The position numbers were made by a program, and so were the translations under genes. A stretch of 64,000 nt of DNA from Bacteroidota bacterium (GTDB taxonomy: Bacteria; Bacteroidota; Bacteroidia; Cytophagales; Cyclobacteriaceae): contig JACOSO010000043.1 in the NCBI GenBank assembly GCA_016178785.1, positions 124,001-188,000 on the forward strand, written 5' to 3'. This document shows positions 45,202-53,700 of this stretch, in pieces (the stretch's first letter is position 1; every line of letters begins with the position of its first letter). The notes under the pieces were generated by a model. That model did not search any database. It saw only the letters and a list, made by a program, of their open reading frames with translations, and was not told the DNA's origin.

Positions 45202-46557
45202 TTGGAAACAATAATACTATTGGAAGAACCTCCTAGTCAGTTTTTATCAGACCTGCTTGCTGCAGGGCCGAACTGGTTTTACGTTTTTGGTTTTTCAGGA
45301 ATAGTAGTTTTGCTGCTTGTTTCTGCATTTATCTCGGCCTCTGAAGTTGCTTTTTTTTCGTTGAAGGGCGACTTTCTTGATAAATGTCGCACATCTGATG
45401 ACGCAACAGACAAGAATATTGTTGACCTGTTGAAGAAACCTCGTTTGCTTCTGGCAACGATTTTAATATGCCATGATTTTGTGAATGTGGCTGTTGTTAC
45501 TATTTCCACATTCTTGATGTGGGAGATGACCAGTACCCGAAAGCCGGCTGAAATGATTGTAGGTATTGTGACTTTTGCTGTCACATTTGCCCTTACATTT
45601 TTCAGCGAGATCATTCCCAAAGTTTATGCAACACAACATAATCTGAGTCTTGCCAGAAAAGTGGGAGGGACATGGAAGATACTCCAAAATTTTTGGCGGC
45701 CGGTTTCCTGGTTGCTCCTAAGCATGAGCCTGGTGGTAGAGCGGAGAGTGCAGAAAAAGGGATACAGCACTACCGTTGAAGAATTAAATCAAGCTCTTGA
45801 ACTCACCACCGAGAATAACGAGACAACAGAAGAGGAAAAAGATATTTTAAAAGGGATTGTAAACTTCGGAACCCTCACGGTGAAGCAAGTAATGAAATCG
45901 CGTGTGGATATTTCATCTGTTGACGTTGAACTGAATTTCACCGAGTTGATGGAGCAGGTGAATAAATCCGGGTTTTCGCGCATTCCGGTTTACCGCGAGA
46001 CGATCGATACAATTGAAGGAATTTTATATACAAAAGATTTGCTTCCGTATTTGGATGAGAATGAAAACTTCAAGTGGCAAAAACTTTTGCGCGCAGGATT
46101 TTTTGTACCTGAAACAAAAAAACTGGATTCATTGCTGAAGGATTTTCAAAGCAAGCGGGTGCACATGGCCATCGTTGTCGATGAATATGGAGGCACAGCG
46201 GGAATTGTTACACTCGAAGATTTGATTGAAGAGATCATAGGCGATATCAATGACGAATTTGATGAGGTGAATCTGGGCTACCAAAAAGTAGATGACCACA
46301 CTTTTATTTTTGAAGGCAAAATTTCCATTCATGATTTGTGCAAAGCACTGGACGTTGACTCATCGAAGTTCGATGACGTGAAGGGCGAGAGCGAATCCCT
46401 GGGCGGATTAATTTTAGAATTGCACAGTGCCTTGCCAAAAGCAGGCGACCAAATAGTATTCGATCGATTTACGTTTACCGTTCTGAATGTTGATAAGAAA
46501 AGAATTACACGTGTGCGTGTGGGGGTGCAAGAGGAGGCCGTGAAACATGACGATTAA
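45202..46557 (+). CDS. gldE: Gliding motility-associated protein GldE (CNNM/CorC-type CBS protein)
   Basis: This 451-residue inner-membrane protein has a DUF21/CNNM membrane domain (about 20-200: [37 protein letters not shown]), a CBS pair (about 215-345: [35 protein letters not shown]) and a CorC/HlyC domain at the C-terminus ([20 protein letters not shown]). In Flavobacterium GldE supports gliding and T9SS function and acts together with GldD. Here gldD follows with an 11-bp overlap. The start is TTG at 45202. Confidence 0.92.
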   Translation: METIILLEEPPSQFLSDLLAAGPNWFYVFGFSGIVVLLLVSAFISASEVAFFSLKGDFLDKCRTSDDATDKNIVDLLKKPRLLLATILICHDFVNVAVVTISTFLMWEMTSTRKPAEMIVGIVTFAVTFALTFFSEIIPKVYATQHNLSLARKVGGTWKILQNFWRPVSWLLLSMSLVVERRVQKKGYSTTVEELNQALELTTENNETTEEEKDILKGIVNFGTLTVKQVMKSRVDISSVDVELNFTELMEQVNKSGFSRIPVYRETIDTIEGILYTKDLLPYLDENENFKWQKLLRAGFFVPETKKLDSLLKDFQSKRVHMAIVVDEYGGTAGIVTLEDLIEEIIGDINDEFDEVNLGYQKVDDHTFIFEGKISIHDLCKALDVDSSKFDDVKGESESLGGLILELHSALPKAGDQIVFDRFTFTVLNVDKKRITRVRVGVQEEAVKHDD

Positions 46558-47170
46558 AAAAGTCAGCACTCAGCAGCCGACAGTTGGCAGTCCTTTTTTT
46601 TACTGCCTACTCCTTACTGTCTACTGTCTGCTTTTTTCCTGCGATGCAGACTACCAACCGAAACCGAAAGGATATAACCGCTTACTCCTTCCAAAAGAGG
46701 AATACCAACTTCTTCCGGACACTCTGCCTTACCGCTTCGAATATTCGAAGCACGCTAAACTCTTGAAAGATACTTCCTGGATCAGCGAGCGGCATTGGGT
46801 TGAAATTTATTATCCTGAACTCAAAGCCAACATTCATATCACGTACAAAAAATTGTTGGGTAAAGAAGCGATTTTAAAAGAATTGTTGAATGACGCATAC
46901 AATCTTACCTCTAAGCAGCAGATCAAAGCCAACGCCATCGATGAAGTTATAACCGTAACACCAAGCGGAAAAACAGCAGTGATTGCAGAGATCTCGGGTG
47001 AAGTTCCGAGCCAGTTTCAATTTACGATGACCGACTCTTCTAAAAATTTCCTTCGCGGGGCCCTTTACTTCAATACACGTGTCCAAAATGATTCTCTTGC
47101 CCCGGCCATTGAGTTCATGAAAAAGGAGACAATGCATTTGATCAACACGCTTCAGTGGAAAACTAATTAG
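46547..47170 (+). CDS. gldD: Gliding motility lipoprotein GldD
   Basis: This 207-residue lipoprotein has the lipobox LFSC (C32) followed by [17 protein letters not shown], a strongly characteristic GldD opening. [32 protein letters not shown] and [19 protein letters not shown] continue the family pattern. GldD works with GldE and the T9SS core in gliding of Bacteroidota; its exact role is unknown. The signal peptide region is partly encoded by heptamer repeats and is longer than usual. The gene overlaps gldE by 11 bp, indicating coupled translation. Confidence 0.9.
   Translation: MTIKKVSTQQPTVGSPFFYCLLLTVYCLLFSCDADYQPKPKGYNRLLLPKEEYQLLPDTLPYRFEYSKHAKLLKDTSWISERHWVEIYYPELKANIHITYKKLLGKEAILKELLNDAYNLTSKQQIKANAIDEVITVTPSGKTAVIAEISGEVPSQFQFTMTDSSKNFLRGALYFNTRVQNDSLAPAIEFMKKETMHLINTLQWKTN
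46571..46628 (+). repeat. Heptamer repeats encoding part of the GldD signal peptide
   Basis: TACTGCC, TACTCCT, TACTGTC and TACTGTC run from 46601 to 46628. Upstream, GGCAGT (46586-46591) is complementary to ACTGCC (46602-46607), so the left arm is a degenerate inverted copy. The repeats encode hydrophobic residues of the signal peptide ([10 protein letters not shown]). Confidence 0.55.
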
Positions 47171-47255
47171 CCAATTTGACGATGTGCCGATTAGCCAATG
47201 ATAACAGGGGCGAATCGACTTTGATCAATTGATCATTGATAATTAATCCTTAATT
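47166..47255 (+). repeat. Heptamer-rich region and candidate operator upstream of the toxin-antitoxin genes
   Basis: ATTAGCCAAT occurs twice (near 47166 and near 47192). TTGATCA, ATTGATC, ATTGATA and ATTAATC then run from 47221. TGATCAATTGATCA (47222-47235) is a perfect 14-bp palindrome ending 26 bp before the antitoxin ATG, a good position for an autoregulatory operator. Repeat and operator explanations are both possible. Confidence 0.4.
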
Positions 47256-47261
47256 TTGGTT

Positions 47262-47447
47262 ATGCTTACCAAAGAAAAATTAATTGAAACTATAAAAGAA
47301 TTGCCGGATTCTTTTTCAGTAGAAGATCTTTTCGAAAGAATCATTTTTTTACAAAAAGTGGAAATTGGCCTGGAGCAGTCAAAGAGTGGACAAGTCTTTA
47401 CAACATCTGAAGCAAGGGAAAGACTTAAAAAATGGTTGTTGAAATAA
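47262..47447 (+). CDS. Antitoxin of a ParE-type toxin-antitoxin pair
   Basis: This 61-residue protein begins MLTKEKLIETIKELPDSFSV. It is charged and helical and ends with TTSEARERLKKWLLK. The size, the order (antitoxin first) and the 16-bp overlap with a ParE/RelE-fold toxin gene identify it as the antitoxin, although the fold itself is not certain from sequence. The start is ATG at 47262; a TTG two codons upstream is possible. The palindrome upstream could be its own operator. Confidence 0.8.
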   Translation: MLTKEKLIETIKELPDSFSVEDLFERIIFLQKVEIGLEQSKSGQVFTTSEARERLKKWLLK

Positions 47448-47740
47448 GATGGACAACCGAGGCACTCGGTGACATTGAAAACATTGCTCAATTCATCGCT
47501 AAAGATTCAGAACATTATGCCATTATACAGACCGAGCGCTTCTTTGAAAAGATAAAGATTTTAGAAACCCACCCTCTTGCGGGCCAGATCGTGCCTGAAC
47601 TGAAATCAGAAAATGTTAGGCAGTTAATTGAAGGAAATTACAGAATTATTTATTTGGTCGTTTCTAAAAGTAGGATTGACGTTCTAACAATCCATCACAG
47701 CAAGAGATTGATTTCAAACAATCCTCTTTTTGAAGAGTGA
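47432..47740 (+). CDS. ParE/RelE superfamily toxin
   Basis: This 102-residue toxin has the RelE/ParE fold pattern: VEIRWTTEALGDIENIAQFI, AIIQTERFFEKIKILETHPL, AGQIVPELKSENVRQLIEGN, YRIIYLVVSKSRIDVLTIHH and a basic end. The R-x-L-x-x-x-x-YRI-IY segment is typical of ParE proteins, which poison gyrase, while RelE relatives cut mRNA. ParE-like is the better call here. It overlaps the antitoxin gene by 16 bp, so the two are translationally coupled. The recG gene follows. Confidence 0.9.
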   Translation: MVVEIRWTTEALGDIENIAQFIAKDSEHYAIIQTERFFEKIKILETHPLAGQIVPELKSENVRQLIEGNYRIIYLVVSKSRIDVLTIHHSKRLISNNPLFEE

Positions 47741-47776
47741 TTCAATTATTTTAGGTTCATTAATTTCAATCGAGCA

Positions 47777-49870
47777 TTGAGTAATTTCTTCGAAACATCA
47801 ATTGAATTTCTAAAAGGCGTTGGACCGCAGCGCGCAGCACTTCTTCAAAAAGAACTGAAAATTTTTTCTTTTGGCGATCTCATTCAGCACTATCCGTTTC
47901 GCTATGAAGATCGCACCAAATTTTATTCGATCAGGGAAATTGATGAAGCAATGCCTTACGTGCAGATTAAAGGCAAGTTCACCGACTTTGAAATCGTTGG
48001 TACTCGAAGCAAAAAAAGGTTGATCGGCTATTTCTCAGACGGGAAAAGCGAAATGGAAATGGTGTGGTTTCAACGCATTGACTGGGTAATGCAAAAAATA
48101 AAACCAAATATCGAATACGTTGCCTTTGGAAAACCAACCCGCTTCGGAAATAAAATCAACATCGCACATCCGGAGGTCGAGCCAATCACTGAAAATAATT
48201 TAAAAGGAAATTCTTTTCAGCCGGTTTATCCGATCACAGAAAAGCTTCGTGCACGTTACCTTGACAGCAAGCAAATCGGCAAACTTCAATTTGAACTTTT
48301 CCGTTTGGCGGAGCAACACATTCGAGAGACACTTCCTGATTTTTTATTGAGGCAGCAAAACTTGTTAAACAAAAAAGAAGCTTTAAAAAATATTCATTTC
48401 CCTAAAACCCAGGAGCTCTTGTCGGCAGCACAACAACGACTGAAGTTTGAGGAGCTTTTTTACATTCAGTTGCGCTTGATCAAAATGAAGTTGGTACGAC
48501 AGGGAAAATTCAGAGGACAAGTTTTCAATGATACTGCTATCCTTACCAAATTTTACAAAGAACATCTCCCGTTTGAATTGACGGAGGCGCAGAAACGAGT
48601 GATTCGCGAAATCTATGCCGACATGAAATCGGGGAAGCAGATGAGCCGATTGCTCCAGGGTGATGTGGGTAGCGGCAAGACTATTGTTGCATTCATTTGC
48701 ATTTTGCTCGTCATCGGAGCCGATGCACAAGCTACATTGATGGCGCCTACAGAAATTTTAGCTCAACAGCATTACTCTAATTTGAAAAAATATGCTGACC
48801 GAATGGGCATTTCCATCGCTTTGCTTACAGGCTCAGTAAAAAAATCACAACGCAAACCAATTCATGAGCAGCTTCAAAATGGAGATCTGAAAATTTTGAT
48901 TGGCACACATGCCCTGCTTGAAGAGGAAGTAAAATTTAAAAAACTTGGCTTGGCTATCATCGATGAGCAACATCGTTTTGGTGTTGCCCAGCGCAGTAAG
49001 CTTTGGCAAAAGAACGCAGACGTTTACCCTCACGTACTTGTGATGACGGCCACACCTATTCCCCGCACACTCGCCATGACCTTGTATGGCGACCTTGAAA
49101 TTTCGGCAATAGATGAATTGCCAAAAGGCCGCAAGCCAATTCAGACAATACATCAATTCGATTCGCAACGGTTAAAAGTGAACGGGTTTATCCGTTCACA
49201 AATTGAAGCAGGCAGGCAAGTGTATGTGGTTTACCCGCTAATTGAAGAATCGGAAAAACTTGATCTCAAACATTTGATGGACGGACATGAAAGCATGACA
49301 CGGGCTTTTCCGGATGTGCCGATCAGCATTATTCACGGTCAGATGAAATCCGAAGCCAAAGACTATGAGATGGCAAGATTTGTAAAAGGGGAAACAAAAA
49401 TAATGGTGGCCACTACAGTCATAGAAGTTGGAGTAGACGTACCAAATGCTTCTGTGATGATCATAGAAAGTGCCGAGCGCTTTGGGTTGTCGCAGTTGCA
49501 TCAGCTTCGCGGGCGTGTGGGTCGGGGGGCTGAGCAGTCATATTGCATTTTGATGACGAGTTATAAACTTAGCGTTGATACAAAGACCCGTATCGAAACA
49601 ATGGTGCGCACCAACAATGGATTTGAAATTGCAGAAACGGATTTGAAACTGCGCGGCCCCGGTGATCTGATGGGCACACAGCAAAGTGGCACACTTGATC
49701 TTCTCATTGCTGATCTCGCCAAAGACGGAAAAATCCTGCAACAAGCGCGCGATGCCGCGAATGACATTCTGAACACCGATCCTGACTTAGCCAAACCCGA
49801 AAATGTGGTTATTAAAAGGCAAATTGAATCGATGAGGAAAACCGCGGTAAACTGGAGCAGAATTAGTTGA
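47777..49870 (+). CDS. recG: ATP-dependent DNA helicase RecG
   Basis: This 697-residue superfamily 2 helicase drives fork reversal and branch migration. The N-terminal wedge domain includes GVGPQRAALLQKELKIFSF and QHYPFRYEDRTKF. The helicase motifs follow: Walker A LLQGDVGSGKTIVAF, motif II IIDEQHRFGVAQR, motif III MTATPIPRTLAMTLYG, then VATTVIEVGVDVPNASV and QLRGRVGRGAEQSYCIL. The C-terminal TRG-type part is GPGDLMGTQQSGTLDL. The start is TTG at 47777, just before the conserved N-terminus. It is downstream of the toxin-antitoxin pair with a 36-bp gap. Confidence 0.96.
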   Translation: MSNFFETSIEFLKGVGPQRAALLQKELKIFSFGDLIQHYPFRYEDRTKFYSIREIDEAMPYVQIKGKFTDFEIVGTRSKKRLIGYFSDGKSEMEMVWFQRIDWVMQKIKPNIEYVAFGKPTRFGNKINIAHPEVEPITENNLKGNSFQPVYPITEKLRARYLDSKQIGKLQFELFRLAEQHIRETLPDFLLRQQNLLNKKEALKNIHFPKTQELLSAAQQRLKFEELFYIQLRLIKMKLVRQGKFRGQVFNDTAILTKFYKEHLPFELTEAQKRVIREIYADMKSGKQMSRLLQGDVGSGKTIVAFICILLVIGADAQATLMAPTEILAQQHYSNLKKYADRMGISIALLTGSVKKSQRKPIHEQLQNGDLKILIGTHALLEEEVKFKKLGLAIIDEQHRFGVAQRSKLWQKNADVYPHVLVMTATPIPRTLAMTLYGDLEISAIDELPKGRKPIQTIHQFDSQRLKVNGFIRSQIEAGRQVYVVYPLIEESEKLDLKHLMDGHESMTRAFPDVPISIIHGQMKSEAKDYEMARFVKGETKIMVATTVIEVGVDVPNASVMIIESAERFGLSQLHQLRGRVGRGAEQSYCILMTSYKLSVDTKTRIETMVRTNNGFEIAETDLKLRGPGDLMGTQQSGTLDLLIADLAKDGKILQQARDAANDILNTDPDLAKPENVVIKRQIESMRKTAVNWSRIS

Positions 49871-49943
49871 TACCAGAGGTTTACTTTTTGACCATATACC
49901 CTATTCATGTGGCATTTTAGACGATAAAAAGTCGTTCGAAAGA

Positions 49944-49953
49944 TGTACCTTAG
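49944..49953 (+). promoter_or_regulatory. Conserved upstream box of the small secreted protein gene (copy 1)
   Basis: TGTACCTTAG lies 21 bp before the ATG at 49975. A near-identical box, TGTACATTAG, is placed the same way before the paralogue at 58833. It resembles a diverged TAnnTTTG -7 element, and the text between box and start codon is also similar in both copies. Confidence 0.4.
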
Positions 49954-49974
49954 CTGATCAAACCAATCCAACCC

Positions 49975-50712
49975 ATGAGAAAACACCTTACTCTCATTGC
50001 TATTGCTTTTTCTTTCGGGGTTTCTGCGCAGACTGTAACCATTAAGAAAGTGGAGCTGGCCGGGGACAAAGTGTTCATCTATTTCGATTTGGATGATTCC
50101 AATTCCAGCCATGAATTTTCGCTGAACGTATTTGCATCTAGGGATAACTTTACCGTTCCCCTTGCCAGGGTAAAAGGTGATGTCGGCCAGGAGATTAAAC
50201 CAGGACCTAACAAAAAAATTGAATGGAAAATAATAGAAGAATACGGAGGCTATAAAGGCAAACTTGCGCTTGAGATCAGGGGTAAGGTTTACGTTCCGTT
50301 CGTTAAGTTCCAAAATTTTAACACCGAGCAATCGTACAAAAGAGGTAAATCTTACGATTTGAATTTAAAGGCTGGGAATACCAACCCCATCCACGTTGAA
50401 CTTTACAAAGGAAGCCAGCGGATCAGTGGCGAAATGAATCACCCCAACAACGGATCGTACACATTAAGCATTCCGTCAAATGCGAAACCGGGCGGAGATT
50501 ACCGATTGAAAATCACTGATTCAAAAAGCAATGAGGATGTGGTTTATTCTCCGCTATTTAAAGTGAAGCCAAAATTGCCATTATTAGTGAAAGTTCTTCC
50601 CGTGCTTGTAATAGGCGGAGCTGCTGCTGCTTTGGGTGGTGGCGGCAAAAAAGATACCGGTTCATCGACAACACAGGATATAGTGCTGCCTCCATTACCA
50701 CCAGGGGGTTGA
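49975..50712 (+). CDS. Secreted two-domain protein with Kre9/KNH-like C-terminal part, copy 1
   Basis: This 245-residue protein has a signal peptide (1-18), an N-terminal beta-domain (about 20-115, IYFDLDDSNSSHEFSLNVFA) and a second beta-domain (about 118-200) with YDLNLKAGNTNPIHVELYKG and YTLSIPSNAKPGGDYRLKIT, similar to the Kre9/KNH or Ser-Thr-rich GPI-anchored type sandwich. A hydrophobic segment (about 203-222, LLVKVLPVLVIGGAAAALGG) and a Gly/Ser/Pro tail follow. The function is unknown, and a surface or membrane role is likely. It is the first gene of a probable operon with the 2210-residue protein 52 bp downstream. A paralogue is at 58833-59567. Confidence 0.8.
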   Translation: MRKHLTLIAIAFSFGVSAQTVTIKKVELAGDKVFIYFDLDDSNSSHEFSLNVFASRDNFTVPLARVKGDVGQEIKPGPNKKIEWKIIEEYGGYKGKLALEIRGKVYVPFVKFQNFNTEQSYKRGKSYDLNLKAGNTNPIHVELYKGSQRISGEMNHPNNGSYTLSIPSNAKPGGDYRLKITDSKSNEDVVYSPLFKVKPKLPLLVKVLPVLVIGGAAAALGGGGKKDTGSSTTQDIVLPPLPPGG

Positions 50713-50764
50713 TAATTACATCATTGCTGCTAAAAGAAATTTATTAAAGTTTATTGAAAACAAC

Positions 50765-53700
50765 ATGAGGAGGATTCTTACTTTTTTGATTCTAAGCATA
50801 AGCTTTAATTTCTCTGGTTTTGGTCAAATCACATGGACCAAAAAGACTGGCCCTTATGGAGGCGCTGTCAAAGATGTAGTTGTTAATCCAAATACCTCTG
50901 TTGCATTTGCCTTGTCTGGAGATAACAATAGGGGCATTATTTACAAGTCTACTGACAACGGGGTCTCGTGGGTTGAGGTAACTCCAAATTTATTTGGTAA
51001 TGATATAGGTAGGATTAATGATTTTCAGATGTCGAGCAACGGTACGTTACTAGCCGTTAGTAATAACAACCTCTTTAAAACAACTGATGATGGCGTGACT
51101 TGGACAAAGATGAATACGGGCACATCATCTTCAAACAATGGATTTGATCAAGGATATGAAGTTGCTGTTAACCCGATCAATGGAACCATCTACGTTTCCG
51201 GCTACGACTACTCGCAGAGCAAAAGGGTACTCTTTCGCAGTATAAATGGAGGATCAACGTTCACAAAAGGTGCTTCCGACACGAACAATTGGTTTTCTAA
51301 AATGTCGATGGTCAATAACTCCACCACAAACGGAATTGTTTTTTGTGTACTTGGAGGACAACTCTATCAATCAACCAATGATGGAGTGAATTTTAACATC
51401 GTTAACCCGAACGCAGATTTTTCGCTGGTGCAATCAATTGCTTCTAAATCGGACAATAGTCAGTTAGCTTTGGTCACCGGTAACTCTACTATCTACACTT
51501 TATCAACGCCATTCACTACGTGGAGCGGGCCGATTGCGGAAACCAACATAACTAATGGCACAACCTACGGTTCGTCAGCAGTGCTAGCGTATAGCACGGA
51601 CAATGCCTCACTTTATTTAATGGACGTGCAGAATCACAAATTCTATAAAGGCACTCTGTTAGGAGTATGGACACTCGTGAGCTCGGCCTTCACTGTAAAC
51701 TATGAGTATGTTGCTGCCTTTGCAGCAAAAGATGCCAACACTTTATACTACGGTAGTGACGTAAGCATGTTTAATTCTACCAATGCGGGTACAAACTGGA
51801 ACGAGGCCTCAAGCGGCATTGAAGGCATTCAATTTAATAACATGGTAATTGCCGACAATGGCAATATTATTTTGGCAGGAGGCAAGCCAAACATCTCGAC
51901 TAATAGCGGCAGCTCGTGGAGCGCTATCAGCGGTATAAGCAGCCCGAATACTATAGCGTTTAAAGCAACTACAGGTTCACCAAAACCGATTGTGCTGCTT
52001 GGAACTGGTGGCGGTACTTGTTACCGCTCTACCGATAATGGTGTGACCTGGTCTTCAGCAGGGTTAGCAGCTTCACCACTTAATGCTTATCAGTTCGTAT
52101 CCTATGATGGAACGAAAATTTTGGGTTATGGCAGCAATCAATTTTTCTTTTCTTCAAATCAGGGAAACACCTGGTCTGCAGCAATAACAATTAGCGGCAC
52201 GGGATGGCCAACAAACTTTAATATCTACAATGGCAACATTGTGGTGGATCAAAATATTATTTATGCTTATGTGTACGACTATACATCAAGTACCTATAAA
52301 TTTTTCAAGATTGTGCTTAACAGCTCTACGTCACCTACCACGGGTGCAGCTACTTTGCTGAGTCTTCCTCCGGGCATTACTGACGTTAACGCAATTGGCT
52401 ACCTCAACGGTAAAGTTTTTTTGTCAGGTCGCCCAAACAGTGGTAACAGTTCGCTCAATATTTCTTCTGATGGAGTTACCTGGACTTCCAATACTTCGAT
52501 TAGTGGCTTTCACATCGATAATGATATTCCCAACGATTATCTTTTTGTAACAGAAAGAAACGGTAGTGGCGGCCCGTTCACCATAAACCTTACACGTGAC
52601 GAAGGTGTTACCTCAGTTCAATCCACTATTAGTGGCTTAAACCCAAATACAACATTTATTTATGGAATAGCCATTGACCAGAATGGAATTGCCTATGCTG
52701 GCATTACCGGAACGAGTATTTGGGCTACGACAGGTACTGTAATAACTCCCTTAGCGCCTTCATCTTTTCAAAGTTCTGGCGCTGGGACCGATCGCATCAC
52801 ATTGCGATGGACAGATAATGCCTCAACCGAAACAAATTTCATAATCGAAAAGTACAATGGTGTTTCATTTGATAGTATCGGCTATACAAGTTCAAGCAGT
52901 GGCACAGGGAAGAAGGTTTACTACGAAGTTCAGAACTTGCAACCCAACACATCTTACCAGTTTAGAGTATATGCCACCAACGCTGGGGGCAACTCGGCAG
53001 CAGTTACCGCAACGATAAGTACAGTTGCAAGTATTGCGACTACTCTTCCCGACAATCATAGCTGGAGCGGAACGGTAGCTTATTCTAACCCTACAGTGCA
53101 GACTCCTATAGCGCTGACTAATGTTGGTATTAAGTTACTTGCCAACGGATTTTTTTCCATAACAGACATAGCCAATGGCGCCATCCCGAGTAATACAGTT
53201 GTGCCCGGCATTTTTCAGGAGAGCAATGGCAGTACCTACCTTTCACCAGCAAATGCTTTTGAACCAAATCTAAATGGCACTTGGAATGGAACTACGCTTG
53301 TGCTGAGGTGGATTTCAGCACCTAATCTTTCTCCTGAAACAACTGGAACTGTAACACTCACCAAAAACGGGACTGATCCTGCGCCAGGTTCACCATCGAG
53401 TAATGGCGCCTATGTTTATAGCACAACAGGCATAGAAGTTTCGTGGGTTGGCAGCTCTTTTGAAACATCCTACACTGTCGAAAGATCAACGAGCAACACG
53501 TTTGCATCAATCGACAGATCGTTACCCCCTGTGCTCTATCCTTCCACCTCCGTAGTTGACAATGTGGGCCTGGTGCTAGGCACAACTTACTATTACCGAG
53601 TGAAGGCGGTTAATGGAACAGGTACATCTGCTCCCTCTAACACCGCCACGGTTGTGTTCACCAAACCTTTTTTCACCCCGGCAGGGACAGTAGTTGAAAC

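Noticed and set aside
48383-48730. Minus-strand open frame inside recG
   Set aside because: It is antisense to conserved helicase motifs and carries no family signal.
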